A DNA stretch of 64,000 nt from JAUNSR01 sp036655355 (GCA_036655355.1 JAVVQG010000014.1:1-64000), one strand, 5' to 3'; numbered from the stretch's first letter, positions 23,960 through 34,100 are shown. Program-made: numbers and translations. Notes: generated by a model from the sequence alone, not told the origin.

Positions 23960-25381
23960 ATGATTACCGTTTTACTAATTGACGACGATACGACTTTCTG
24001 CCTGATGCTCAAAGGGTGGCTGCAAAAAAAGGGCTTTGCCGTACAGGAAGCCTTCACCTCTCGCGATGCTTTTAGAAAGTTGAAAGAGGGCGCTTTCGAT
24101 TTGATTCTGACCGATGTTCGTTTGCCCGACGAAGACGGATTGTCGCTGCTTACCCGTATACGGGAGCACGACGATACGATTCCGGTGATTCTGATGACCG
24201 GTTACGGCGATGTGCAAAGTGCCGTGCAGGCGATGAAAAGCGGGGCGTTTGATTATATGACGAAACCTTTCTTGCCGGACGATATGCTTCGGAAAATGGA
24301 GGAGGCATTGAATCAAAAGTCCAAGGCAGCTAGCATTGGCACCGCTGCTTCCAAAGGTTTGATGGCTGATGCTTCCAAAGGTTTGGTGGCTGATGCGGAT
24401 AAAAGTACGGTTTCTACTACCAAAGAAGTGATTTCCGAGTTGGATCGAAATCGCCCCTCCTATATTAAGGGATCGACTCCGGAGGCGGAAAAATTGTATG
24501 AATACATTCGTTTGGTGGCACCGACTCAGATGAGTGTGCTGATTACGGGCGAAAGCGGCTCGGGGAAGGAATACATCGCCCGATTGATTCACGAGCAGAG
24601 TAACCGGAGCAACGCTCCCTTTGTGGCCGTGGATTGTGGGGCAATCCCGAAAGAGTTGGCGACGAGTGAGTTTTTCGGACACCTGAAAGGATCGTTTACC
24701 GGTGCGCTCACCGATAAAACCGGGTTGTTCGTTTCTGCCGCGGGTGGCACGGTTTTTTTGGATGAAATCGGTAACCTGAGTTACGAGGTGCAGGTTCAGT
24801 TACTGCGCGCGCTCGAAGAACGGAAAATCAAACCGGTGGGAAGTAATAAAGAGTTGGAGATCGACGTGCGTATCGTGGCCGCTACCAACGAAAACCTACA
24901 TCGCGCCGTGGCAGAGGGGACGTTTCGTGAGGATTTGTATCATCGTTTGAACGAATTGTCGCTGAAAGCACTGAGCCTGCGTGACCGGAAAGCGGATATA
25001 CCGGTGTTCGCACAGAATTTTCTGAGACTTTCGAACCGGGAGTTGAATCGCTCGGTAACGGGCTTCGATGAGGAGGTAACGGCGGCTTTTCTTCGTTACG
25101 CATGGCCCGGTAATCTCCGTGAGATGCGTAATGTGGTGAAACGCGCCACGCTTTTGTGTCGTGGCGACGTGATTACGGCGGCGGATATTCCCACGGAAAT
25201 CGCACATCCGGCGGAACCGGACGTGCCGCTACTGGCACTCCGAAATCAGGAGCAAGAGGAGCAACAGATCCGTCGTGTGCTTGAAGCGTGCAACCGGAAC
25301 AAGAGTGAAGCGGCGCGATTGTTAAAAATCGACCGGAAGACGCTTTATAATAAAATTAAAGCTTACGGCATTGAGTTGTAA
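23960..25381 (+). CDS. NtrC-family sigma-54-dependent response regulator
   Basis: A 473-residue activator with three domains. The receiver (1-115) has acidic residues DDD at 8-10 and the phospho-acceptor D52 in ILTDVRLPDEDG. The AAA+ domain (about 170-400) has Walker A GESGSGKE at 197-204, the sigma-54 contact loop GSFTGA at 244-249 and Walker B VFLDEI at 265-270. The C-terminus is a Fis-type HTH (435-473, SEAARLLKIDRKTLYNKIKAYGI). I start at 23960, since a longer frame from 23894 would read through the terminator hairpin. The linker holds an 8-residue tandem duplication. It converges with the kinase gene and overlaps it by 19 bp. Its target is probably the sigma-54 promoter at 23203. Confidence 0.95.
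   Translation: MITVLLIDDDTTFCLMLKGWLQKKGFAVQEAFTSRDAFRKLKEGAFDLILTDVRLPDEDGLSLLTRIREHDDTIPVILMTGYGDVQSAVQAMKSGAFDYMTKPFLPDDMLRKMEEALNQKSKAASIGTAASKGLMADASKGLVADADKSTVSTTKEVISELDRNRPSYIKGSTPEAEKLYEYIRLVAPTQMSVLITGESGSGKEYIARLIHEQSNRSNAPFVAVDCGAIPKELATSEFFGHLKGSFTGALTDKTGLFVSAAGGTVFLDEIGNLSYEVQVQLLRALEERKIKPVGSNKELEIDVRIVAATNENLHRAVAEGTFREDLYHRLNELSLKALSLRDRKADIPVFAQNFLRLSNRELNRSVTGFDEEVTAAFLRYAWPGNLREMRNVVKRATLLCRGDVITAADIPTEIAHPAEPDVPLLALRNQEQEEQQIRRVLEACNRNKSEAARLLKIDRKTLYNKIKAYGIEL
24347..24394 (+). repeat. 24-bp in-frame tandem duplication in the activator linker
   Basis: Two nearly identical 24-bp units encode ASKGLMAD and ASKGLVAD (residues 130-145), with a degenerate third start (ADKS). 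They lie between the receiver and AAA+ domains, where length can vary without harming the fold. Confidence 0.85.
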
Positions 25382-27894
25382 TGCGAAATCTCTTTCTCCA
25401 ACGCCTCCAACAACGGAGGGATGAGTGAAATTAAATGAGCCACAGCTACATGCACTTCTTCCGAAGCATCTTTTTCGAGATCCGTTTCTTCTATTTTTAC
25501 CAAAATCGGAACGATGTTCTCAACGGCGAGTTGCCTGAACATCGGGAGCATTTTGTGAGCCAGTTGTTTTATTCCAACGCTGTTTCCCGCTTCATCCGCT
25601 TCCTTCAATAGCCGTACTTGCTCGGAGGTATTCTCTATGAACGAACGCAGAATCTGATGAAGCACCTCCGGGTCGTTATCCGTAAACGACCGGATCGGTG
25701 TGAGATCATAACCGAGCATCGGAGGGAAGAAAGGTGCGGCCAGCGTCAAAAAATCAGTTACTGCAAACGGTTTTGGTAAGAATCCGGAGAATCCCATCCG
25801 GGCATAATCATCGCTATTCCATTCAGTGGAACCGGACATCGCGATTACCGGGAAGGTCGCCAAATGAGTACATGAACTCGAGCGAAGTGCCTCGATCACT
25901 TCGAAACCGTTTCTTCCCGGCATCTGAATGTCGGTCAAGAGCAAATGATGGTGTTGTTTTTGAAGCTGTGATTCCAGCTTTTCCGGCTCATTGAGCACAT
26001 CGCAGGCAATTCCGACTCGTTCGAGCTGATGGGAAATCAGTGACGAAAGGGTCTTGTCGTCGTCCAGAATCAGTACGCGCGGGCTGGAGGCGAACGCTTC
26101 GTTGCTACCCACTTCCTTGCCTTCCCCTTCGTTGCTTTCCGCTTCCTTGCCTTCCGCTTCATTGCTACCTACTTCCTTGCCTTTCGCTTCGTTGCTAGCC
26201 GCGATGAGCGGGATGGTTAGGGTGAATTGCGACCCTTCTCCTTTTTTACTTCGCAGGATAATCTCTCCATTTAACAAATCAAGAATTTTCCGGGTGATGT
26301 TCAATCCTAATCCGGTGCCCTCAATCGCTGCGTGATCTTTGAGTCGCGTAAATTCCCCGAACACCTCTTGCTGTTCCGTTTCGGTCATGCCGCATCCTGT
26401 ATCGGAGAGGTTAACGATTAGCTCGTACCGGTTTCCGTCGGAGGTGGAAGAGAGAAGTCGGGCGGCGAATCTGATGCTTCCCTGTTCGGTATATTTAATG
26501 GCGTTCGAGAGCAGGTTCTCCAGAACCTGGCGAATACGTAGGGCGTCTCCTTTCACCGTTTTCCGGAGAGAGGGATCCGACTCTACGTTGAATTCGAGTC
26601 CCTTTCGGGCTGCCATCGGCACAAAGCCAAGAGCGATTTCGTTGATCAGGTTCGCCGGGATGAAGTTGCTCTCTTCGAGTCGGATTTGCTTTTTCTCCAA
26701 TCGCGAGAAATCGAGCATGTTGGTGATCAGCTTTAGGATGTGTTGGGCCGAGTTCTCCATCGTCAGCAGGAAATTGTAAGATTCACGCTCCGTTGTACGC
26801 TCTTTGAGCAGGTCGATATACCCTTTGATCGAGTGTAGCGGCGATTTGATGTCGTGTGTAACGGTCAGCAGCAGTCGTTCGCGGGCAATCAGCAATTGAT
26901 CGGCATACAGGTTTGCTTTCTCCAGTTCGACACGATAGCGATGACTTCGGGAGAGGTCGCGCAGGATGTAAAAGCAGAGAAACAGGATGATGAAGATGGA
27001 TACCACTCCGATTGAAGCGATGATGCGGGTGGTGCGTCGCAGCACAGTCTCCCGGTGCATCGTTTTCTCATATACCGCCTGCAGTTCCAGTCGTTCGTAC
27101 TCATTGAGCAATCGCCGAATGTGACGGGTGATGGTGGCACTTTGACGGATTAGGATCTGTTCTCTTCTCGAGATCAAGCGGTTTACTTTCTGTTGTTCGT
27201 CTTGTAGTTGCTGGCGGTTGTCCTCAAGTATATGGATCAGCGTGTCTGATGTATGCAGGGGTTGTACGGTATGCACGGTATCCGTTTCGGTGTGGTTCGA
27301 GATTACGATCTGCAGAATCGAGTCCGGTTCCGCAGCAGCGAAAAGACGGAAGCGTTTTTTGCGTTTTTCGTTCTTCACCAAGACGCTATCTTGTTTGGTA
27401 ACCTGTTTGGATCGGATGTTGCGTACGATGCGTACGGAATCCTTATTCATCCGGATCGACTGAATGGTCTTCGAATAGAAAAGATCCGGCTCGAAGCTGT
27501 TTTTAGCAAGGGCGATGTTGCGAAGATTGGTGATCTTTCTGTCGATCAAAAGAAAAATCGAGTCGATGCGTACCCGCTGTTCTTCATTGTGGGCTACGAT
27601 CTTCATCCGATCGAGGTTGTATTTTACGGAATCTACCGTGGCCAGGTACTCATCCAGGTGTTGAGCCCATCCGCTTTGGATGAACGCATTTCCCAGCACT
27701 TCCGCTTCATACAGGGCGGTGACTGTATTGCTGATCAGGAAAACCTGTTCATTATCAGGATTGCTCTGCGAGCGATGAAAGGCCAGCGAGTTCAATTGCT
27801 GATAAATCAGAGACAAAGAAAGTGTAATGAGAATGGCCGTCAGCACATAGCCGCCGATCACTTTGTATTTCGTAAATCCGGAGTCTTTTTTCAT
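25363..27894 (-). CDS. Hybrid histidine kinase with receiver and Hpt domains
   Basis: An 843-residue membrane sensor kinase. Helix 1 spans about 12-31, a long helical periplasmic region with coiled-coil character spans 35-290, and helix 2 spans 291-311. HisKA carries H347 in TVTHDIKSPLHS, and the ATPase domain has the N and G boxes (NLLSNAIKY, DTGCGMTE, GTGLGLN). A linker of 10-residue repeats leads to a receiver with D655 in LLLTDIQMPG. The C-terminal Hpt domain has H780 in IKQLAHKML. The His-Asp-His chain predicts a phosphorelay ending on D52 of the convergent activator. The genes overlap tail to tail by 19 bp. It is BarA/ArcB-like in layout. The input signal is unknown. Confidence 0.94.
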   Translation of the reverse strand: MKKDSGFTKYKVIGGYVLTAILITLSLSLIYQQLNSLAFHRSQSNPDNEQVFLISNTVTALYEAEVLGNAFIQSGWAQHLDEYLATVDSVKYNLDRMKIVAHNEEQRVRIDSIFLLIDRKITNLRNIALAKNSFEPDLFYSKTIQSIRMNKDSVRIVRNIRSKQVTKQDSVLVKNEKRKKRFRLFAAAEPDSILQIVISNHTETDTVHTVQPLHTSDTLIHILEDNRQQLQDEQQKVNRLISRREQILIRQSATITRHIRRLLNEYERLELQAVYEKTMHRETVLRRTTRIIASIGVVSIFIILFLCFYILRDLSRSHRYRVELEKANLYADQLLIARERLLLTVTHDIKSPLHSIKGYIDLLKERTTERESYNFLLTMENSAQHILKLITNMLDFSRLEKKQIRLEESNFIPANLINEIALGFVPMAARKGLEFNVESDPSLRKTVKGDALRIRQVLENLLSNAIKYTEQGSIRFAARLLSSTSDGNRYELIVNLSDTGCGMTETEQQEVFGEFTRLKDHAAIEGTGLGLNITRKILDLLNGEIILRSKKGEGSQFTLTIPLIAASNEAKGKEVGSNEAEGKEAESNEGEGKEVGSNEAFASSPRVLILDDDKTLSSLISHQLERVGIACDVLNEPEKLESQLQKQHHHLLLTDIQMPGRNGFEVIEALRSSSCTHLATFPVIAMSGSTEWNSDDYARMGFSGFLPKPFAVTDFLTLAAPFFPPMLGYDLTPIRSFTDNDPEVLHQILRSFIENTSEQVRLLKEADEAGNSVGIKQLAHKMLPMFRQLAVENIVPILVKIEETDLEKDASEEVHVAVAHLISLIPPLLEALEKEISHYNSMP
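26095..26196 (-). repeat. 30-bp in-frame tandem repeats in the kinase linker
   Basis: Three and a half copies encode SNEAKGKEVG, SNEAEGKEAE, SNEGEGKEVG and SNEAF, from residue 567 on. The stretch lies between the ATPase domain and the receiver. Units differ by a few bases, so it is a degenerate minisatellite that keeps frame. Confidence 0.88.
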
Positions 27895-28034
27895 ACGGAT
27901 GCGAAGATAAGAAAGAAATGAACTAAAATGAACTTGTTTGGAGGCTTACAAATTGATATTTTAGGGTGTTGATATTAAATGGATTAGGATAATTTATTTA
28001 AACAGATGAATAAATTGACATAAAATCACGAATT

Positions 28035-28385
28035 ATGCGAACCCTATTTTGTTTTTTTATCTCGAAACTGGAGATTGCTGCCATCGTAGTTATTTTTCTT
28101 CTTTGCCTCTTTTTAAGCGGAATGTCGGAGAATGTAGGGGAGATGACGGAGTATATGAAACGTTATCTTTTCCTCTCTGCCGTGGGTGCACTTCTCCCCG
28201 GAGTGGCTACAGCTATTTTTGCGGTTGCTCACCTGAGGGAGATTCGTTCATCGGGTTTGTTGTGGAACTTTAATCCCGAGTCTTCGGTAGAGTTGCAGTT
28301 AAGGTATTTCTTTTGGGTACTCTTGCTTTCAGAACTTATCTGGAGTTCTATTTTCTTTGTATTGCTCTTTTTATCTGAATACTAA
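28035..28385 (+). CDS. Small integral membrane protein of unknown function
   Basis: A 116-residue protein with three predicted membrane helices, at about 9-29, 45-67 and 90-112, and a short soluble loop between the last two (LREIRSSGLLWNFNPESS). I do not recognise a family. The frame is intact, composition is normal, and it stands alone on the plus strand between the convergent kinase promoter region and the MscS-like gene, whose 3' end is 12 bp away. No TAnnTTTG promoter is obvious. It could be a real small membrane protein of Bacteroidales, or less likely a decayed fragment. Confidence 0.65.
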   Translation: MRTLFCFFISKLEIAAIVVIFLLCLFLSGMSENVGEMTEYMKRYLFLSAVGALLPGVATAIFAVAHLREIRSSGLLWNFNPESSVELQLRYFFWVLLLSELIWSSIFFVLLFLSEY

Positions 28386-28397
28386 TTACTCAGATGG

Positions 28398-30272
28398 TTA
28401 AGAACCTGAATCTTTTTGACTTTTTCGGTAGCGAACCGGAATTGCCGGTTCTTCGGTGTCCGCTTCATAATTCGGCGACATGATTTGGATTCCCGCTTCA
28501 TTGAATTTATCCTGAATATTCTGATGTAGGTTTGAATAGATCGTTGCCATCTTGTTTACCTGTTCCTCCCCGATATAAGCGTTGATCTGGTAAACCGGAT
28601 AAAAATCGCTTAAACCCAATTCAAGAACGAAGGGTTGCGGCTCTTTCTTAATTCCCGGAGTTGCCAATGCCGCCTCAATCAACAGCCGATGCACATCCCG
28701 CCACTCCGTATCGTATCCGATGGTTACGTTCGAATGGAGGATCAGTCCGTAATTCTGCGCCGAAGTGGTGTAGTTGGTGGTTTGGTTCGACATGATAAAG
28801 GAGTTCGGAATCGTAATGATCTCATTTTTTGGCGTGCGTATCCGGGTTACGAACGGTGTTTTCTCTATCACATTGCCTGTGGTGTCGTTCAGGTTGATGC
28901 GGTCGCCGATTTTAAAAGGACGCATGTAGGTGATTACCATTCCGGCGATGATGTTGCCGATCACGGTACTTGAACCGATTGAAATAATGATCCCCACGAA
29001 TACAGATATCCCTTTGAATACGCCCGAATCGGAAGCGGGCAGGTAGGGATAAATAAGCACAAGCATAAAAATATACAGCAATGATCGAACGATGTGGAAA
29101 GTTGGCATCGCCCAATCGGGATAGAAACTGCCGATCTTGATGCGCTCTTCGGCGATTTCATTCGCCAAAAAACGTATCCCTTTCACCGTGTAACGGATGC
29201 AAACATAAATTACCACGATGGTGAAGAGGTTCGGTGTATAATCTACCACAGAGATCACTACCTTTTTGAAAGGTGCGAACAGGTAGCCGGCAAATAAGCC
29301 CGCCAAGTGTTTCGTAGCCGGAAAGATGAGGAATAAAAGCGGGAGACTGACGAGCAACTGAAGAGCAATCAACAGGTATTTGCCTAATTTGGCAACGTAT
29401 AGCAACAGCTCGGCTTCTCGGTTGGCGGTCATGAATTGGTAATCGCGTATTTTCAATCCCTTCAGTTTCGTGTTCAGCAGCTCCTTTATCTTTAGTTTAG
29501 CGTAACCGTAAAGTTTCAATGTGAGTCGGATCAATACATATTGTGCCGCAATCAACAGCAGTAAAGCTACAATGCGCAGGGTAAGCATCAAAACTCCATG
29601 TTCTTGGTTAACCTTCTTTATCGCACTGATGATAACGGGTTTGTATTGTGCCGCCAGCGTATCGCTCGTGGAGTTTTGCCACAAACCGTCTACAGCCGTT
29701 ATCGAGAGAATCACGATGTCTTGGTACATAATGTCGGTTGCGATTTCAGACTTGAAAAGGTAAACCGAGTCGGGATTCACATTGAATTTTCGCCCGATCT
29801 TGTTGATCGCATTCACGCTATTTTCGGCACGATGTTCCGGAGAGAGTCCGCCTCGTTTGGCAAAGAGTAGAAACAATGTGTCTCCTTCAATCACTACGGG
29901 TACTCCCCGTACCACTTTCTTTAATGAATCAATCTGTTGCTTTTGCCGCGCGATCCGGATGGAGTCGGTAATCTTATTCCCTTTTTTTGTTTTTTCCAGT
30001 TCGTTGCGTAGGAGGATTTCATTCATCTTCATCTCCTGAAGTTGTCTTGTATAATCGACCAGCCTCAGTGAATCGGCGAAGCGTAGTGAATCCGCTTTGC
30101 GAGTGGATTCAACTTTACGAATGGAATCCGCTTTTGCATCCGCTGTTTCGGTCGCACTTTTCTCATTATTCCATATCTTTTCTACGGATTCAATGATTTG
30201 GGCTTGTAGGGTAGTTGCACTCAGAAAAAGTGCAAGAATAAGGCCGGGGATAAATTTGTAAATCACATTCAT
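28398..30272 (-). CDS. MscS-family mechanosensitive channel with coiled-coil periplasmic domain
   Basis: A 624-residue inner-membrane protein. It has a signal peptide (1-24), then a charged coiled-coil region (about 30-120) with repeated ADSxR units (ADSIRKVESTRKADSLRFADSLRL). At least five membrane helices follow between about 230 and 440. The MscS pore and beta domain (GNIIAGMVITYMRPFKIGDRINLNDTTGNVIEKTPFVTRIRTPKNEIITIPNS) is at about 440-495, with the C-terminal alpha/beta domain after it. The large extra N-terminal part puts it in the YnaI/YbdG/MscK-like extended class. It likely protects against osmotic downshock. It is monocistronic on the minus strand, with a tandem-repeat tract about 120 bp upstream. 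Confidence 0.92.
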   Translation of the reverse strand: MNVIYKFIPGLILALFLSATTLQAQIIESVEKIWNNEKSATETADAKADSIRKVESTRKADSLRFADSLRLVDYTRQLQEMKMNEILLRNELEKTKKGNKITDSIRIARQKQQIDSLKKVVRGVPVVIEGDTLFLLFAKRGGLSPEHRAENSVNAINKIGRKFNVNPDSVYLFKSEIATDIMYQDIVILSITAVDGLWQNSTSDTLAAQYKPVIISAIKKVNQEHGVLMLTLRIVALLLLIAAQYVLIRLTLKLYGYAKLKIKELLNTKLKGLKIRDYQFMTANREAELLLYVAKLGKYLLIALQLLVSLPLLFLIFPATKHLAGLFAGYLFAPFKKVVISVVDYTPNLFTIVVIYVCIRYTVKGIRFLANEIAEERIKIGSFYPDWAMPTFHIVRSLLYIFMLVLIYPYLPASDSGVFKGISVFVGIIISIGSSTVIGNIIAGMVITYMRPFKIGDRINLNDTTGNVIEKTPFVTRIRTPKNEIITIPNSFIMSNQTTNYTTSAQNYGLILHSNVTIGYDTEWRDVHRLLIEAALATPGIKKEPQPFVLELGLSDFYPVYQINAYIGEEQVNKMATIYSNLHQNIQDKFNEAGIQIMSPNYEADTEEPAIPVRYRKSQKDSGS

Positions 30273-30394
30273 CTTTATCTCATCTCGTTAAAGTCAGAAA
30301 AAAGCACGACGCTGTGAATTAAGAACATTTCAATAACTAAATAGTTGAGTTAATGTAATGATTTCAAATATCTGAACTTTAATATGAAAGAAAA

Positions 30395-30454
30395 GAAGAC
30401 GTAAAAGAAGATGTAAAAGAAGACATAAAAGAAGACATAAAAGAAGACGTAAAA
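30395..30454. repeat. Five 12-bp tandem repeats upstream of the MscS-like gene
   Basis: GAAGACGTAAAA occurs five times head to tail with C/T and G/A variants, followed by a decayed GATGAGGAG. It lies in the 223-bp gap between two minus-strand genes, about 120-180 bp upstream of the channel start. One frame would read EDVK repeats but has an upstream stop and no start codon, so it is non-coding as it stands. Confidence 0.85.
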
Positions 30455-30495
30455 GATGAGGAGATGGAAAAGGGGAAGAATCGTAAAAGATTAAA

Positions 30496-31038
30496 CTATT
30501 CCGGAAGTGATTTAAGCGATGCTTTGACACCCAAGTCGTTCTCTCTTTTGAGATCGGTTTCAGTAATCATAAACAGATCACCCGGTTTTAACATGGTGTT
30601 GCGGGTTTCAATTACACGGCACGTATAGTTGCCTTGGTATTGTAATAGCAGGTAACAATTCGGATTCCAGGTAACCTCGAAACACTCCCCTTCATTCATT
30701 CCTTCAATGAGGTTGGAAAAGAGGATCTCTTTATTCTTCCCCTTCTCATTTTCCATTAGTTTTACGAATTCATAGAAGTGGTCGTACCCGACATAGTTTG
30801 CAAGCAGGTCAAGGGTGGTCGTTCGCGGTTTATGAAAATAGTTGACATAACCCCAAAGTCTTTTGAGGGTGGAGGGGGAGAGTAAGATTCGATATTCCTG
30901 ATTGAGATGATTGGAGAATGCATCGAAATCGGAAGTGGTGGCAAGTGGTTTAGCGTATTTGTGTTCAACCCTTTTCAATAGCAGGGGGATCTCCGTTTTG
31001 TATTTACCTTCCATACAGCAACTGATTTGTTTATCCAA
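30496..31038 (-). CDS. Probable DNA-binding regulator, Bacteroidales-specific
   Basis: A 180-residue cytosolic protein that I cannot place in a named family. Residues about 36-90 (FDAFSNHLNQEYRILLSPSTLKRLWGYVNYFHKPRTTTLDLLANYVGYDHFYEFV) look like a helix-turn-helix-type domain that recurs in Bacteroidota proteins of unknown function. The C-terminal part (CFEVTWNPNCYLLLQYQGNYTCRVIETRNTMLKPGDLFMI) is predicted beta-rich and resembles a small sensing barrel. A second ATG at residue 9 could be the true start. It sits between the carAB terminator and the MscS-like gene. It may regulate the channel, but that is only a position argument. Confidence 0.7.
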   Translation of the reverse strand: MDKQISCCMEGKYKTEIPLLLKRVEHKYAKPLATTSDFDAFSNHLNQEYRILLSPSTLKRLWGYVNYFHKPRTTTLDLLANYVGYDHFYEFVKLMENEKGKNKEILFSNLIEGMNEGECFEVTWNPNCYLLLQYQGNYTCRVIETRNTMLKPGDLFMITETDLKRENDLGVKASLKSLPE

Positions 31039-31046
31039 AATTAACT

Positions 31047-31084
31047 AAAAAAGCCCAAAATACAGCAGTATTTTGGGCTTTTTT
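31047..31084 (-). terminator. Terminator after carB
   Basis: A perfect 17-bp stem (31047-31063 with 31068-31084) has a 4-nt loop and T runs on both strands. It ends the carAB transcript on the minus strand. Confidence 0.92.
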
Positions 31085-31107
31085 ACATTTGAAGGCTGAA
31101 TTAATCG

Positions 31108-34100
31108 TTATTTATACTCATCCCAGCTTTTGATTTTGATATCATCGATGTCGATCGAAGTGAAGGCATTGATGAATGCGGCAGCCAGACGGGCATTGGT
31201 GATCAGCGGCACATTGAAGTCGATGGCAGCACGGCGGATTTTGTATCCGTTGCTCAACTCGCCCGAAGTAAGGTTCTTAGGGATGTTGATAACCATGTCG
31301 ATCTCTTTGTTGTGAAGCATCTCGATCGCCTGTGGAGTTTCCTCCTCGCTTGGCCAGTACACGCGTGTTGCAGGAACGTTGTTCTCCGTGAAGAAGCGGT
31401 AAGTTCCGCCTGTCGCAAAGATGTTGTATCCTTTTTCCACCAATTTCTTAGCAGAGTCAAGCAACGTGATTTTCTGTTTCGCCGTACCTGATGAGATCAG
31501 GATATTTTTCTTCGGAATACGGTGTCCTACCGAAAGCATTGCAGTCAGAACCGCTTCAGCAGTATCGTCGCCCAAACATCCTACCTCGCCGGTAGAAGCC
31601 ATGTCCACCCCAAGAACCGGGTCGGCTTTCTGTAGACGTGAGAATGAGAACTGTGATGCTTTGATACCTACGTAATCCAAGTCGAACTCATTTTTGCTTG
31701 GTTTCTCGTAAGGAGCGCCTAGCATGATTTTCGTAGCCAGTTCGATGAAGTTGATCTTCAGAACTTTCGATACGAATGGGAACGAGCGGGATGCGCGCAG
31801 GTTACACTCGATCACCTTGATGTCGTTCTCTTTTGCAAGGAACTGGATGTTGAAAGGACCTGAGATGTTCAGCTCTTTCGCGATCTCGCGTGCTACTTTT
31901 TTCACACGACGTACCGTTTCAACATAAAGTTTCTGCGGAGGGAACTGGATGGTTGCGTCACCCGAGTGAACGCCGGCAAACTCGATGTGTTCGCTGATTG
32001 CGTACATTACGATCTCGCCATTGTCTGCTACCGCATCTACTTCAACCTCTTTGGCTCCCTCGATGAACTGAGAGATTACCACCGGATGTTTTTTCGATAC
32101 GTTGGCAGCCAGTTCAAGGAACTGAACCAACTCCTGTTGGTTAGAGCATACGTTCATCGCCGCACCCGAAAGTACGTAAGAGGGACGAACCAATACAGGG
32201 AATCCAACTTCCTGGATGAATTCGTTCACATCGTCCATCGAAGAAAGTTCTTTCCAACGCGGCTGATCCACACCGATGCGGTCAAGCATAGATGAGAATT
32301 TGTGACGGTCTTCGGCGTTATCGATCGATATGGCCTGTGTACCCAGAATATTGATGTGCTGTTCGTCCAGACGCATCGCAAGGTTGTTCGGAATCTGACC
32401 ACCTACCGATAGGATTACTCCGTGTGGGTTTTCAAGATCCATGATGTCCATTACGCGTTCGAATGTCAACTCGTCGAAGTAAAGACGGTCGCACATATCG
32501 TAGTCTGTCGAAACAGTTTCAGGATTGTAGTTGATCATTACCGAGCGATACCCCTCTTTGCGGGCAGTCGTCAAGGCATTCACCGAACACCAGTCGAACT
32601 CTACCGAGCTACCGATACGGTAAGCTCCCGAACCGAGAACCACTACCGAACGCTGGTCGCCTGTGTAATCGACGTCGTTGAAGTCGCCGTTGTAAGTCAG
32701 GTACAGGTAGTTCGTCTGAGCCGGATATTCAGCGGCAAGGGTATCGATCTGTTTTACAACCGGAGTGATGCCGTATTCTTTACGCATCGCACGGATTTCA
32801 AGGATCGTCTGTTCCGCTTCCGTCATCTCCTCTTTCAATACGGAACGGCCGATCTGGAAGTCAGAGAATCCCTGTTGTTTTGATTTCTTGATTAGGTCTG
32901 CAGGCACTTCTTTCAACGTCTCATACGCTTCCAGCTCGTTTGCCGTAACCATGATGTTGTGAAGTTTCTGAAGGAACCAGCGGTCGATTTTCGTCAAATC
33001 GTGGATCTGGTCGATGGTGTATCCCTGACGGAATGCTTTCGAGATCACGAAGATACGTTTGTCGGTCGGTTCGCGAAGCGCTTTGTCGATATCCTCAATC
33101 TTCAACTCTTTGTTACCTACGAAACCGTGCATACCCTGTCCGATCATACGAAGACCTTTCTGGATAGCCTCTTCGAAGTTACGGCCGATCGCCATCACTT
33201 CACCTACGGATTTCATAGAAGAGCCCAATTCGCGGTCTACGCCCTGGAATTTACCCAAGTCCCAACGCGGCAGTTTACATACGATGTAGTCCAATGCCGG
33301 TTCGAAGAATGCCGAAGTGGTTTTCGTAACGGAGTTTTTCAAGTCGAACAAACCGTAGCCCAATCCAAGTTTTGCAGCCACGAAAGCCAACGGATAACCG
33401 GTTGCTTTCGAAGCGAGTGCCGATGAACGAGAAAGACGGGCATTCACCTCGATTACGCGGTAATCTTCAGAGTAAGGGTCGAACGCATACTGTACGTTAC
33501 ACTCACCCACGATACCGATGTGACGGATGATGCGGATCGCCAATTCACGAAGTTTGTGGTATTCGGCATTTGTCAGCGTCTGCGAAGGAGCCACTACGAT
33601 CGATTCGCCGGTATGGATACCGAGCGGGTCGAAGTTTTCCATGTTACAAACGGTGATACAGTTGTCGAAACGGTCACGTACCACTTCGTACTCCACCTCT
33701 TTCCATCCTTTCAGTGATTTTTCCACCAAAAGCTGCGGAGAGAAGGCAAGTGCTTTCTCGGCAAGCACGTTCAGTTCAGCTTCGTTATCACAGAAACCTG
33801 AACCCAATCCACCCAGCGCGTAAGCGGCACGGATGATCACCGGATAGCCCAGTTCTGCAGCGGCGCGACGAGCACCGGCTACTGAATCAACCGCTTCCGA
33901 TTTGATTGTTTTTACGTTGATCTCGTCCAGTTTGCGAACGAAAAGTTCACGGTCTTCCGTGTCCATGATCGCCTGTACGGGCGTACCCAGTACCTGAACG
34001 TTATATTTTTCAAGAATACCTGATTCGTAAAGCTTCACACCGCAATTCAATGCCGTCTGGCCACCGAATGCAAGAAGAATACCATCGGGTTTCTCTTTTT

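Noticed and set aside
30330..30530. Leucine-rich minus-strand frame over the 12-bp repeats
   Set aside because: It is the complement of the repeat tract, overlaps the stop of the upstream gene and has an unnatural composition.
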